Positions 50,330 to 61,439 of a DNA stretch of 64,000 bases are shown one piece after another. The notes under the pieces were generated by a model. The model did not search any database. It saw only the letters and a program-made list of their open reading frames with translations, and was not told the origin of the DNA. The stretch comes from Gordionus sp. m RMFG-2023. Its lineage: Eukaryota > Nematomorpha > Gordioida > Chordodea > Parachordodidae. The stretch covers positions 70,533,561 through 70,597,560 of the forward strand of contig NC_088775.1 of assembly GCF_954871325.1 (NCBI RefSeq). The letters run 5' to 3'. Position 1 is the first letter of the stretch; each line of letters starts with the position of its first letter. A program made the translations under genes and the position numbers.

Positions 50330-51180
50330 GGAGGAAAGAGGGAGCATATTTTACTTTGCTGCCAAAATTACTTAAAGATGACCTCAAGTTTTATAATTAC
50401 ATGCGCATGAAAAAAGTGAGTATATTTTTATATATAGTATTTTCACTTTAAAAAATAGGAAACATTTTATTACATACTAGATAATTAAAAATAAAATTAC
50501 AAAAAAGAAAACTAATTTTATCAAGAATCTTATTACACCTGATGAAAAATTGATAATTACACTGAGGTAAGTATTTTTAGTTTTATTTATTCTTATAAAT
50601 ATATATATAAATTTATTAAAATTAGTTTATTATATATATATTAAATTAATTTTATAATTAATATTGAGATATAACCTTAATATTACATATAATAATGAAT
50701 ATTTACAATAATTAATATAACATTTAATAATGAGTTAATTATAATAATTAGGCATTTAAAAATCATTTTTATGCTAATTTCTTGATACTTCATTTGATTT
50801 AGATACCTAGCAACTGGTAATTCATATGTCACCTTGTCATATTCTCATAAACTTGGGGTATCAACTATAAAACTAATAATAGGAGAAACCACAAAAGCTA
50901 TATGGGATATTATTTAACCCATCCATATGAAGGTCCCAACATTGGAGATGTTTGAGGAAGTTGCTAAGAGCTTTGATGAAAGGTGGAACTTCCCAAACTG
51001 TATAGGTTTTAATTTTATTTATATCAAACAAAAGATAATTATATTTTTTATTTTATTATTTCATACTATATTATTATTTTAATATTTTTAAGGTGCCATT
51101 GATGGGAAACATTGTAAAACAAAAAAGCCTCCACATTCTGGAACCCAATTTTATAATTACAAGCATTTGGAGACACAATT
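50330..51180 (+). pseudogene. PIF/Harbinger transposase, 5' part with introns
   Basis: Reading across apparent introns gives: YFTLLPKLLKDDLKFYNYMR (to about 50416), TKKKTNFIKNLITPDEKLII and TLR (to 50566), then YLATGNSYVTLSYSHKLGVS and WNFPNCIG (50803-51005), then AIDGKHCKTKKPPHSG and TQFYNYK (from 51093). Junctions fit GTAAGT...TTTAG and GTTTTA...TTTAAG and keep the frame in ITLR/YLATG and CIG/AIDGKH. The aspartate of GAIDGKH is the first catalytic acid of the DDE-4 fold. One in-frame stop lies in the block before PIHMKVP. The remainder, with the other two acids, is missing after YNYK, so the gene is truncated. The family call is secure. Confidence 0.88.
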
Positions 51181-51589
51181 CCTACTTTATGGAATCAACA
51201 AAGCATTAAGAATACCTCTAATCAAAACAAAAATATTCAAAATTTATTTTCTTATTATTTTAATAATGTTAATATTTTGCCCTGGCAAAATAATATATTT
51301 AACTAATATTTATAAAATTCAAATTAAATATTTGGTGAATGGATAAATAATAAGATTTATTAGAAATTGATATTCTGTTTTTTTAATGTGTCATTTATTA
51401 AAGTGAAATGGAGCATATAAAATTCATAATGGTACTAAAAAAATATAATTAAAATATAAAATTCATAATGGTACTTAAAAAAATATAATTATTAAGCAAA
51501 AATAAAATTCATAATGGTACATAATGTGATATAATTATAAAGCCTTTTTTATTCGATTTTGAAACTTTTTCTACATATATATTTTCATC

Positions 51590-52230
51590 TGTGGTGATAT
51601 CATACAGCGGAGTGGAATTTGATATGGTTATGTTGGATATTTGTGTTCTAGGTGTTAATGTTTTGTTTAAAAAAGATAATGCTTCATAATATGGTCATAC
51701 AGATATATATGGTGGTCCCATCTAGTCTTTAACTCATCACCTAAAAATATAAAACAGATAAACAATCATATTGTTTGCTCAATTATTGATAGTATTTAAT
51801 TTAATTAAAAAATTAGTTTGCTCCTAAATAATTATTCAAAGATATTGATTAACATTGTAATACCAAATTTAAGAATTAAATAGTAAGCTTAATCTTTTTA
51901 TCTAAATACTTAGATGAGATATATTAATACAATAAATTTAACTCATCACCTCAAAAATATAAAACAGAGGTAATGAATGATCATATTGTTTGATCAATTC
52001 TAAATATATATATAATTATTGAAAGTGTTCTATTTAATTAATAAAATATATTCAAAAAAATTTATGTTATATTTATAAAGTTTTAATACCTGATTCACCA
52101 AATTGTAGGCCTAAATTTATCCAAAATTCTGATTTTTTGCGTGAATCCTTGTAACTTTCATCAAATTTATCATATTAGATCCTCTTACAGCTTCAATTAA
52201 ATCTAACACATTAATTTTCATTTTTAACAT
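51590..52230 (-). pseudogene. MADF-like DNA-binding partner of Harbinger
   Basis: On the minus strand, 52230-52090 reads INVLDLIEAVRGS and, after a one-step frame change, YDKFDESYKDSRKKSEFWIN and LGLQFGES, followed by a GTATTA donor. This is the start of a MADF domain: LI-AV, LYD, Y-D-RKK, W--LG. A KTRWDHH block near 51720-51690 fits the next part of the fold, where RW-NLRD is expected. A second degenerate copy of the first exon's end lies at 52560-52610. In PIF/Harbinger elements this second protein binds DNA and helps import the transposase. The gene converges on the transposase and is broken. Confidence 0.65.
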
Positions 52231-52712
52231 GAACAAGCTAAAATATTAGAAATAAAAAATTATATTTAGTTATTTTTAACAAGGTAGATGAGAGTAAAAA
52301 GAGAAGATAAATGGAATAGTTATGATAAAATGCTATTATAATTAATTCAAAAAATTCTATGGGTTAATAATGTATATATGTATTATGATGTTAGAATTAA
52401 AATAAAATTCTATTTAGTTATGATAAATAAGCTTAGTTATTTTTAACAGGTATGTTACAAATAGAGAAGACAAATGGAAGAGTAAAATTTAACTCATCAC
52501 CTAAAAAATATCTGTAAAAACTAACTATTTAAAAAATTCTGTTATATTTATAAAGTTTTAATACCTGATTCAACAAATTGTAAACCTAGATTTATCCATA
52601 ATTTATAACTATAAAGAATTATAAGAAACGTTATAGCGCTCTATAAAATTTGCCGGATCAAAAAGTCAAAATGTTTTGACTTCAAAATTTGCCGGATCCG
52701 TTTTCAAGACGG

Positions 52713-53270
52713 AAATCGAGTTTGTAAATTTTTTTCTATCTACTGTTGAAAACCGGAAATGCTATTTTAGACGAATTGAGCGAATGCCAGTTGTTTCGTT
52801 AGCAATAACGTTAAATGAAAATCAAAAAAAAAATGTTTGCAATCAAATAAGATATAAGAACCTAGTCGCAATTATTTATATGAAAGATATTTGTTTATTC
52901 ATGTGATGGAAATAATACCTATTATCTTGACTTAATTTGAAATGAAATAATCCATATGGTTATATGAGAAGTAGTTTGATAAATGGATGTTGAAAATGGT
53001 AGAGATTGGGGAAATCGTATATACCACTCAGAATTATAACCTAAACTTTTTGTTGTGAGAATGATTGTTGTCTCAAAGCACAAGTATTAATTTTTATTTT
53101 ATATTTTGATATGTTTTAGCAGCTGTGGTTTATATATGATGGAATTTCACCGCGTACTATAAAAGTACCCAGGTTACTTTGTATTCACCTTCTATTCCAG
53201 ATATATATTTAACATATATACTTTACTCAATATCTCTGTAAAACCTTATTCTTAACATATAAGATAAAAC
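52713..53270. other. spacer
   Basis: A+T-rich DNA with a 76-codon frame (52676-52906) that overlaps the Harbinger end and has no known domain. I see no gene. Confidence 0.4.
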
Positions 53271-54222
53271 TGAGAACTAAGTTCCTTAAATCCTTTAAGA
53301 CCTATTCTCTTAATTATAATCAATTTAAGTATAGACCCAAATTTCTTATAAAATCAAATTTAATATAGTCTTAAATCCTTTAAGACCTTAATTTCTAATA
53401 CAATCAAATACAATTAATTTTAGCATAGAATATATTTTTAAGACTAATTTAACTAATTTATTCACCATCTTACTTTCTGTTTAATCTCCCTTCCTCCATT
53501 TTATTTTATTTATTTTTAAATCTCCCCTCCATATCCTCCATTTTGGATTACATTTTAAATTATTGTAATTCAGTCAGGACTCCAACTTATTTTCCATTTA
53601 TTCATATCTATAATTTCTAACCAATTTAACTATAGACTCTAATTTCTTAAATAATCAAATTTAATATAGTCTTAAATCCTTTAAGACCTTAATTTCTAAT
53701 ACAATCAAATACAATTAATTTTAGCATAGAATATATTTTTAGGACTAATTTAACTAATTTATTTACCATCTTACCTTTGTTTAATCTCCCCTCCTCCATT
53801 CTATTTTATTTTATTTATTTTTAAATCTCCCCCTCCATATCCTCCATTTTGGATTCTATTTTAAATTATTGTAATTCAGGACTCCATCTTATTTTTCATT
53901 TATTCATATCTATAATTTCTAATTAATTTAAGTATAGACTCTAATTTCTTATATAATCAAATTTAATAGTCTTAAATCCTTTAAGACCTTAATTTCTAAT
54001 ACAATCAAATACAATTAATTTTAGCATAGAATATATTTTTAGGACTAATTTAACTAATTTATTCACCATCTTACTTTTCTGTTTAATCTCCCCTCCTCCA
54101 TTCTATTTTATTTATTTTTAAATCTCCCCCTCCATATCCTCCATTTTGGATTCCATTTTAAATTATTGTAATTCAGGACTCCATCTTATTTTTCATTTAT
54201 TCATATCTATAATTTCGTCGAG
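53270..54222. repeat. tandem repeat, 300-bp unit, about three copies
   Basis: The block AATTTCTAATACAATCAAAT recurs at 53391, 53691 and 53991, so the period is 300 bp. Each unit goes on through GCATAGAATATATTTTTA, TTCACCATCTTAC, a pyrimidine-rich part with two TCTCCC(C)TCC stretches, and TCCTTTAAGACC. Copies differ by a few percent by eye, so the expansion is recent. No coding content. Confidence 0.9.
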
Positions 54223-54696
54223 TCCCTTTTATTATTATTTATTTATTTTTTTGTTTGTTTTCTTTTCCTTATATTTCCAAAATGACCATAACTTTAATTT
54301 AATTTAATTTATAAATTCTAGAAATTTGAATATTATAAATAAACAACATGCAAATTACAAAATTATTATGATCTCCATGTTTTTTTTATTTTAATTATTT
54401 TATTTAATTTTCTGTAATAAATAAGATATCGAAACGGAAACAACTAGAATAGTTCTACATAATTATTTTCTTTTCACCCATTTATATTTAAGAAATTTTC
54501 TGCTACTTAAAACTATTTTAAAACTATTTTAAATTTACCCAATCAATACTTAACTCACTAATCTAATATTCTTAAATAGTAAGGCAGATTTATTTAAAAA
54601 AAATATATCATATTTATATTAAATAAACAAATTCAATATAGACCATAAACTTAAAATTTACCAATACCCCTCCCTATAATATACATTTTATTTAAT

Positions 54697-54912
54697 CGGG
54701 TACGGGCTTTTCTCTCTCTTCTTATCTCCCGTAGGCGTTTAAGCAAGTGGTTTGCCTCTTGCGCGCACAGGTAAATGCAACCTGCCCAAAAACTGTGGAT
54801 GGGCTCATCTCATAGGCTACCCAATTTCTTAACCCAATTAGATGGGATGAGATAGTCCAAGCGTAGCTCTGCTGTTTCATATAGCGATAAAGGGTAATTG
54901 CGCTTATTATGA
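54697..54912 (+). repeat. SINE-like dispersed repeat, copy 1
   Basis: This copy shares with copies 2 and 3 the blocks GTTTAAGCAA, a conserved GC-CACA or TGCCCA segment, AATTAGATGG and GCGTAGCTCTG(C/T)TGT. It is the most diverged of the three. No A/B-box pair could be defined, so the class is open. Confidence 0.65.
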
Positions 54913-54977
54913 CGTATGACGTTTTCAAGACGGAAGGTAACGGAACGGACGCACTTTGAACATATATATCATTTATA

Positions 54978-55425
54978 ATGAGATTGACTTTTGACAGAAC
55001 AGATGTAAAAATCGGATCTGTCTCCACTGGAAAAATGATAACCTTAAAAGATATCCACAATATTGGGAGCAACCTCAATAAACCTTCAAATAATATACTT
55101 TTTAATGTTTATCAACAATTAAAGGAAGATAATGGAGCTATCGTTGAAATAATAGAGGAAAATAATCAATTGATGGGAATATTTTACCAAGATTCTAATA
55201 TGTCCCATAATCTAAAATTCTATCCAGAGGTCCTTTTTATTGATGCAACATATAAACTCAATAATATAGAATATAAGTTCAACATTCATTCAAAATAGCA
55301 TGGCTTTAGAAAATTAAATGTCATTCCTTTGATTCCTTTGGCTAGAACAATGACAAATTCTTTACAAAAATTGGAAATAAGATTAGATTTTGTAGCTTGA
55401 ACGTTGATCAAATGCAGTGATAGAA
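54978..55425 (+). pseudogene. MULE (Mutator-like) transposase N-terminal fragment
   Basis: The reading is GKMITLKDIHNIGSNLNKPS, NVYQQLKEDNGAIVEIIEEN, NQLMGIFYQDSNMSHNLKFY, then PEVLFIDATYKLNNIEYK, and after a stop LNVIPLIPLARTM. The GIFYQD and PEVLFIDATYKLN blocks are the classic start of the MULE DDE domain in ZSWIM-like transposases, and the aspartate of FIDATYK is the first catalytic acid. The other two acids and the SWIM finger are absent. The first roughly 18 codons, MRLTFDRTDVKIGSVSTG, do not look like family sequence; they overlap a stretch that resembles a Harbinger terminus in inverse orientation. Confidence 0.8.
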
Positions 55426-55571
55426 CGGTAAATATTATTTTATTTTAATCATATTTATTTACAGATTCTATGAACATTATATCACAATATTGATAGCAAT
55501 TATAACTTACACTAAAGAAATTAAGCTTAAAATCAGCCATCACCCACCTTTAAAGTAATTAAATTATACTG

Positions 55572-55815
55572 TAGTTCTCGGGTATAGGCTTTTTCTTTGT
55601 CCCACTCCTTTTAAATTAAAGCCTATAGAGGTTTAAGCAACATTTTTCGAAATGTTGTGCCTACAAGTACGTGCGGCTTGCCCACAAACGTGTGGAGGGC
55701 TCCTCATATTTTTACTTTTATACCCAAATTAAATTGTTCCAATTAGATGGAAATGAGGAAAACCTAGCGTAGCTCTGTTGTGTATTCAACGTTAGAGGGC
55801 GATGCGCTATATATC
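55572..55815 (+). repeat. SINE-like dispersed repeat, copy 2
   Basis: This copy begins near GGGTATAGGC and contains GAGGTTTAAGCAA, ATTGTGC-like, CAAGTACGTGCGGCTTGCCC, ACAAACGTGT, AATTAGATGG and CTAGCGTAGCTCTGTTGT. It is close to copy 3 on the minus strand at 61615-61860. Copies 1 and 2 flank the MULE fragment in direct orientation. Confidence 0.75.
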
Positions 55816-55868
55816 ACTATATCACTCACTTTGAATGCAAGGCGGCGTTTTTAAATTATTTTTAAAAA

Positions 55869-57285
55869 AATGGAATTTATTAGCACAGATCAAGAAAAGA
55901 TGGTACCATTATATTTATTGTTAAAACATAAAAATAGGAGGAAAATAGAGGTAAAACATCACAAATATTTATTAAAAGACAATTATTTTCTGAGTATGTT
56001 GCACTGAAAGGTGACCTAACAACATCTCAGTTCTTCAATTATATAAGAATGAAGAGAACTACATTCAATCATATTCTTAACTTGATATTTTATGACATCA
56101 ATCCTAAAGCTACTAACTGCAATAAGCAAGTAGATGCAGAGGATAGGCTATTCCTCACCTTAAGGTAATAATTATTTAATTATCCTATATTTATTTATAA
56201 AAGATATTTGATAACTGGTATGTCGTTTTCTCTACTATCATACAGTTCAAGGACATCAAAATCATGTGTTGCATATATAGTTAAATCAATATGCAGGGCA
56301 ATTTGGAATGCAGCTAAATATATTTACATGCCATCAAGAAAGGATTGGGAAAAAGTACATTAAATTTATATATTCTAATAATTTAATATATAATTATTTA
56401 GATTTCACAAGAGTTCCTGCTTCATTTGAGGTTCCCCATTGTTTTGGTGCCTTGGATGGAAAACATATCTATATAAAATGTCCTCCCAACCCAATAGTGG
56501 ATATCAATTTTTTTGTTACAAACATAGGTTTACTTTAGTTTTGTTAACATTAACAAACCACATGCTCGAGTTAGTGTTGAACAAAGTTTTGGAGGCATTG
56601 TAAAAAAATTTGAAATTCTCAGCAAATATAGAAGTTAGTTTTTGGAGCATATAGAAATAATTGTCAAGACTATAAGCCTTGTGCATAATATAATAATAAG
56701 CAATGAAGGAATAGGTGCTGAAGTTGATGACATAGGTACAACAAATATTATAGTATTTTATTTTCATTATATTTAAAAGATACTATGCCTAATCTGACAA
56801 CTAGACCATTCCCCATCAGCAAAGACAGACAAAACAATTCTTCAACAATTAAATCTAGAATTTTAAGAGATAAATTTAAAAATTTTTTAAACTCTTAATT
56901 ATTTTTTGATATATTATTAATTATATAAAATATGTAATTGATTGTTATTATTTAGAATATTACCTAATAAATATATTTATATAATAAAATAGAATTTGTT
57001 AAAATTTTTAAATCTTAAATCCTAGAATTTATTTGACAAAAAATTTAATAAAAAAATGAATAGTTAATGAGTTATTTAATGATATTATAATTTCTATATT
57101 ATTAGAAGCACTTTATAATATAAAGTATATATATATATATTTTAATAAATCTAATTTTCTTTATATGTAAAAGATACAATGCCCAATCTTACCACTAGAC
57201 CATTCTTTATTGGCAGAGACAGACAAAACAATTCATCAAGAATTTTAAGAGACAAATTTAAAAATTTTTTAAAGTCTTTTATTTT
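55869..57285 (+). pseudogene. second PIF/Harbinger transposase relic
   Basis: The N-terminal part starts with MEFISTDQEK (55870) and goes on to LFSEYVALKGDLTTSQFFNY, IRMKRTTFNHILNLI and AEDRLFLTLR (ends 56164). After an intron with GTAATA...AAAAG comes YLITGMSFSLLSYSSRTSKS, then KSICRAIWNAAKYIYMPSRK. A later block reads VPASFEVPHCFGALDGKHIY and IKCPPNP, in which the aspartate of ALDGKH is the first catalytic acid. The middle of the domain is deleted; reading resumes at about 56545 with NKPHARVSVEQSFGG, where the glutamate of VEQSFG is the likely last acid, and ISLVHNIIIS. The final exon, DTMPNLTTRPFFIGRDR in its second copy, is duplicated at 56780 and 57175. There are several stops and frame changes. 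It is a different copy from the one at 50.3 kb, with clearly diverged sequence. Confidence 0.85.
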
Positions 57286-57500
57286 TTATACATCATTGTT
57301 ATAAATAATGGATAAATTTTTAAATCTTTATTCTGATTACCTTATAATTTAAAATCCCAAAATTTATTTGACAAAAAATTTAATAAAAAAACTGAAGTTT
57401 ATTTATTAATGATATTATAATTTCTATATCATTAGAAGCACTTAAATATTATTTTTATTAGAATTAAGTGTGTATATTTTAATAAATCTAATTTTTCAAT
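56750..57500. repeat. direct duplication of about 400 bp around the last Harbinger exon
   Basis: The exon at about 56778-56897 and its downstream sequence recur at 57165-57285 and beyond. Shared words include AAGACAGACAAAACAATTC-like and GAATTTTAAGAGA(T/C)AAATTTAA. The downstream parts share AATTTATTTGACAAAAAATT and ATTAGAAGCACTT. Divergence is moderate. Confidence 0.8.
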
Positions 57501-58020
57501 CTTTATTAATAAATTTGGACACTATTTTAATAAATAAAAACTTTATTATCGTATCAAAATCTTTGTTTTATAAAAAAAATTCAAAAAAAGCAAACCAGAT
57601 TGCGTTTTTCCAAATTGACGCAATTGGTTAAAGTAAAAATGCATTAGTTTCGTTTGCAACGCAACGTTTGAATCGCTCAATTTGTGTGCACTAGATTACC
57701 AAGTGAAAAGTTTCATTCTTCTACCATAGAAGGTATACAGTTGATTTAATTATTAAATAATATTCCTTTTTTTAGGTGATGAAGAAAATTTTCAGAACCA
57801 GCAATTAAAAATGTAAAGCTTAATTAGGAAGAAAATCATATACAACGCGTATCTTATTCACATCATATATATATTCATATCGCGTATCTTATTTATATCG
57901 CGATCTTATTTATATCACGTATCTTATTTATATCAAGATATTTTTTTAAAGCTGTTATATCTCATATTTATATAATAAGTTTTGACCTTTTTCAAGTTAT
58001 AAATAAATTTTGCAAAGAAA
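57500..58020. other. spacer, possible Harbinger right-end remnant
   Basis: A less A+T-rich patch at 57590-57710 (CAGATTGCGTTTTTCC, GCAACGCAACGTTTG) could be the subterminal region of the second Harbinger, but I found no convincing partner at its left. A CGCGTATCTTATT word repeats at 57846-57930. Confidence 0.35.
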
Positions 58021-58605
58021 ATAAAAAATTGTCTTAAATGTCAAATAAGTGAATAATTTTTATAATAGTGTCAATATCACTATATTTATTATATTTAATC
58101 TTTACACGTAGTCAAAAATGTCAATTTCCTTAACTAAGTGAGTAATTTTTATAAGGAGTAAAACATATCAGTATAAAATGTCAATATCATTAAATAAGTG
58201 AGTAATTTTTGTAAGGAGTAAAATATGTCAGTCAAAAATGTCAATATCATTAAATAAGTGAGTAAATTTTATAAGGAGTAATTTTTTTAAGGAGTAAAAC
58301 ATGTCAGTCAAAAATGTTAATATCACTAAATTTATTATATTTAATTTTTACAAGTCAGTCAAAAATGACAATATCACTAAATTTATTATATTTAATTTTT
58401 ACAAGTCACCTAAGTCAATATCATTAAATTTTAATTTTTACAAGTCAGTCAAAAATGTCAATATCACTAAATTTATTGTATTTAATTTTTACAAGTCAGT
58501 CAAAAATGTCAATATCTCTAAAAAATATATTATTAAATTTATGCACGTCAATCGTAAATGTCAATATCACTAAATAAATGAGTAATTTTTATACGGAGTA
58601 AAAAT
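58020..58605. repeat. minisatellite, unit about 60 bp
   Basis: About nine copies of GTCAAAAATGTCAATATCA followed by either TAAATAAGTGAGTAATTTTT with AAGGAGTAAAA or by CTAAATTTATTATATTTAAT with TTTTACAAGTCA. The two unit types alternate in blocks. A 90-codon frame at 58301-58573 is only a translation of the repeat. Confidence 0.85.
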
Positions 58606-58614
58606 AGTATGTTG

Positions 58615-58725
58615 CACCGGCAAAACTTTTTAAAAAATTTTCGGGTTCTGGTCTGGCAAGCAATATTTTTTAAAAACAAAACAATTTCGGGCCAGGTCGG
58701 GCTTAAAAATTAGGCCCGATGTATA
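58615..58725. repeat. GGGCC-type degenerate repeat
   Basis: Units with TTCGGG, GGTC(T/G)GGC and GGGCCAGGTCGGGC separated by A-tracts resemble those at 16490, 16880 and 5815. They may be the subterminal part of one dispersed family. Confidence 0.5.
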
Positions 58726-58734
58726 TCACTACTC

Positions 58735-58985
58735 CATTTGCCAAACTGGGTAACCTAGGATATCTTCTACGAACAACATCAAATCTAATTTTATAACTGA
58801 TAGCCCAATCGTTTATCTGGGCACCTACCCTAGAGCATATACAATGGACCCCATCTAATATAATTATCCTCAGAATAGAGAGTCGTAACTATGGTTGCTA
58901 ACCCACATTTCCACTCATCCTCATATTCATAAACATCATCTATGGTGACTATAGCTGCTAGCCTTATAGTTCCTTCATTATATAA
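58735..58985 (-). pseudogene. unrecognised coding-like stretch
   Basis: On the minus strand, about 48 codons read EGTIRLAAIVTIDDVYEYED, EWKCGLATIVTTLYSEDNYI and RWGPLYML. A second frame continues with VGAQINDWAISYKIRFDVVR, RRYPRLPSLANGV and VIYIG to a stop near 58735. Composition is ordinary globular protein with charged, aromatic and glycine residues rather than the N/I/K/F-rich look of random A+T-rich frames. One frame change joins the two parts. I do not recognise the family. It could be part of a mobile element or a decayed viral gene. Confidence 0.35.
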
Positions 58986-59844
58986 TTATGTCTATATTAA
59001 ACTGGTTTATTTATCAGCATCCATTTTCACAAAATTTAGCATCCTAACATCGCTAAATAATCATAATCTATAAACCAAATCTCCATGCAATTGTTACTTT
59101 TACTTGTAGTATCCCAAGTTTTCATCATTATTTAGATTTCTCAATTCCTAAAATTCTGTATTCTGATAATCTCAATCTGCTTCATCATATTTATTGTTAT
59201 TTCATTATTCAAAACTAGAACCTTAGTCAAAATCTCAATATCTTTAATTTAAGTTTCTTCACAAGATCAATTTCTTCCAAGGTCACATGGTTAACTAACT
59301 TCCACCAATCAATCACCATTAAATTCTTCTAATTATATAATTGTTACAATAACATAACCATTTCAAATAAATCCCAAAAATAACCATTAAATTAGTATTC
59401 AAATATATCAGATTTCCAATTATTAACATAGAATTATTATTCAAATTCAATCAATTTTAATACATATTTCTAATAATTACTCAACCACATCTAATCATAA
59501 TTTAAATTTAGCACAAATTGATATTAATTACCAGTCAGTCAGAGACATCAATCAATCGCCCCAAATTAATTACCATATGTAACAAATTAACATTTTTTAA
59601 ATTGAATCTTTCACAAATTCCATAACAATATACGTCCTTTTTTTTTGAAATTTCATAACACATGAATTTATATTTAATTAGCAAGAACTAATATTATTTA
59701 TTTATAACTATAATATAACCATATCATTTAAAATGTTCATATTTAACATCTCTCCGTCGACAAAGATAACATGGTGTTAAATTCCAATATACGACGCATA
59801 ATGATCACATTACATATTCTTATCTTATCTATCCAATGATTATC
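58986..59844. other. pyrimidine-rich spacer
   Basis: A+T-rich with many C on the plus strand; no gene or clear repeat seen. If the coding-like stretch at 58735 belongs to a gene, this would be its upstream or intronic side. Confidence 0.35.
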
Positions 59845-60114
59845 TAGCACGAAGGTCATAGGCGTGCCCAAAATGAGCGAACGTGAATTTTATGAAGGCC
59901 CACATTTCATAAAATTATGCCGATTTATTTTCTCAAGGATACCGACAAACCTTATACCCAGTTGTAATTTAACAAAAATGAGTGGAACTTACCCTTTCCG
60001 ATTTTGTAATAGTGAGATTTAGTAATGAGTATTATAAAAGAAAATATAAATCTTATCTATTTTGAATTACACATCATTAATATAGAATGAGTTAAATATT
60101 TGAATCCATAGATA
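59845..60114 (-). repeat. dispersed repeat, copy 2, first part
   Basis: Inverse of 25255-25545, with the same order of CTCATTTTGGGCA, AATAAATCGGCA, GGGTAAGTTCCAC and CTATGGATTCAAATATT when read on the minus strand. It stops at the insertion of the element at 60115; the remainder is at 61440-61510. Confidence 0.8.
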
Positions 60115-61439
60115 CATAGGCGTAGCCAAAATTTTCCTAAGGGGGGATTAAAAAGTTATTGGGGCTTCACCCCCAGACCCCATTTGGGCGGGGCTTCGGC
60201 CCGTTTTGCCCAGCCTACGGCCTGATTACCTTAGTCTATATATAGTCATAAAATCTTTTTACAAGATAGGAGGTTAATTTTAATAAAAGAAATAAGCCTG
60301 GAACAAATATGAAATATATTTTTATTAGTTTAGATAAAATATATATTTATTAGTTTATATAAAATATATTTTTATTAGTTTATATAAAATATATTTTTAT
60401 TAGTTTATATAAAATATATTTTTATTAGTTTATATAAAATATATTTTTATTAGTTTATATAAAATATAATAAATTACTTGTTATACATTAATATAAAAGC
60501 ATGGTAATAATTTATTCCAAACAAGTATAAGAAATTTATTTATAAAAAGTAAATAGATATATAGTTGATATTCCTCTATTATATAGAATTAGTTACAAAA
60601 TATTAGGTAAAATTTAACTTTTACAGACATATTTGACAGTTAAAGAATTAATTTAAGTTAATATTTTAACAAATTTTAGTAATCAATGCTCTTGATAATA
60701 GATATAGCAACAATTTACATTCAATTATTTAACGCCATCTATTTATTTTAAACAAAAAAGATATAAAAAATTAATCTTCATATTATTTATCCCACAATGT
60801 CTTTAAAAGATATTTTCTGATGTCCTTATCTATATTTTATAGTTTTCTGTAAAATATATAATTCGCTAAATTGGTAAAAATTACTTGATTGTCATATGAT
60901 AATTGATAAAATTAGATATACTGTAAATCTACGACATATAATATTCCACTGTTTGTATTGTGCTTTAATTTTTTTTATTTAATTTACGTGATGATTTAAT
61001 TTTATCAATAGTTTTATAATAAAATTTTACTTTTATTAAGATAAATATAATCAAATTACTCACTTTATAAAAATTTATATTTGATATATTATATTATTTA
61101 GTAATTTTATGGATCTATTATTAATAATTATAATACATTTCACTTTTGTCTTAAGACTTATCGTTGGCTTATATTTCAATTCTTAAAAAATATTTTTGGT
61201 TCACTTTTTTATATATATAAATGCTTTTTTCAAAAATGTATAAATTATGATGAATAGTTTTATAAAAAAATATCAACTTTTACATTCTTTCTTTTAAATT
61301 ATTGTTTAAGATATATGGGAGTGGGGGGGAGGACTAAGGGGGATATTTTTTATTAGCTTAAAATGATATTCACAAAAGTGATAATTTTCTGAAGGGGAGG
61401 GGGGATTTCCCCTTGTCCCCACCCCTGGCTACGCCTATG
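60115..61439. mobile_element. hAT-like nonautonomous element, 1.3 kb
   Basis: Termini are CATAGGCGTAGCCA and TGGCTACGCCTATG, perfect inverted repeats of 14 bp. Inside the left end come GGGGCTTCACCCCC and GGGGCTTCGGCCC; inside the right end are two G-rich blocks. Flanks are ATAGATA on the left and ATAGACA on the right, close to the uninterrupted target ATAGACAT inferred from the copy at 25.3 kb, so the duplication is 7-8 bp as in hAT. No transposase is encoded. A 25-bp tandem repeat lies at 60311-60475. Confidence 0.85.
60311..60475. repeat. 25-bp tandem repeat, about six copies
   Basis: The unit joins AAAATATATTTTTATT and AGTTTATAT; starts at 60361, 60386 and 60411 give the period. Nearly identical copies indicate recent expansion inside the hAT-like element. 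Confidence 0.9.

Larger units (their letters stand above)
50121..52712. mobile_element. PIF/Harbinger transposon, two convergent genes, decayed
   Basis: The left end reads GGCTGCATTAAAAGTGG followed by ACGGATCCGAT and CACGTCAAAACATCTGATTT. Near 52640-52712 the inverse carries ACGGATCCGG, AGTCAAAACATTTTGACTT and AACGTTTC in the same order, so terminal and subterminal repeats are shared though decayed. Inside lie a transposase on the plus strand and a MADF-like DNA-binding protein on the minus strand, the usual pair of PIF/Harbinger elements. Short internal duplications (TTTAACTCATCACCT near 51730, 51940 and 52490) show further rearrangement. Confidence 0.75.

Noticed and set aside
58301-58573. 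90-codon open frame with repeated NFYKSVKN
   Set aside because: It is a translation of the 60-bp minisatellite; the repeat structure extends outside the frame and there is no other gene signal.
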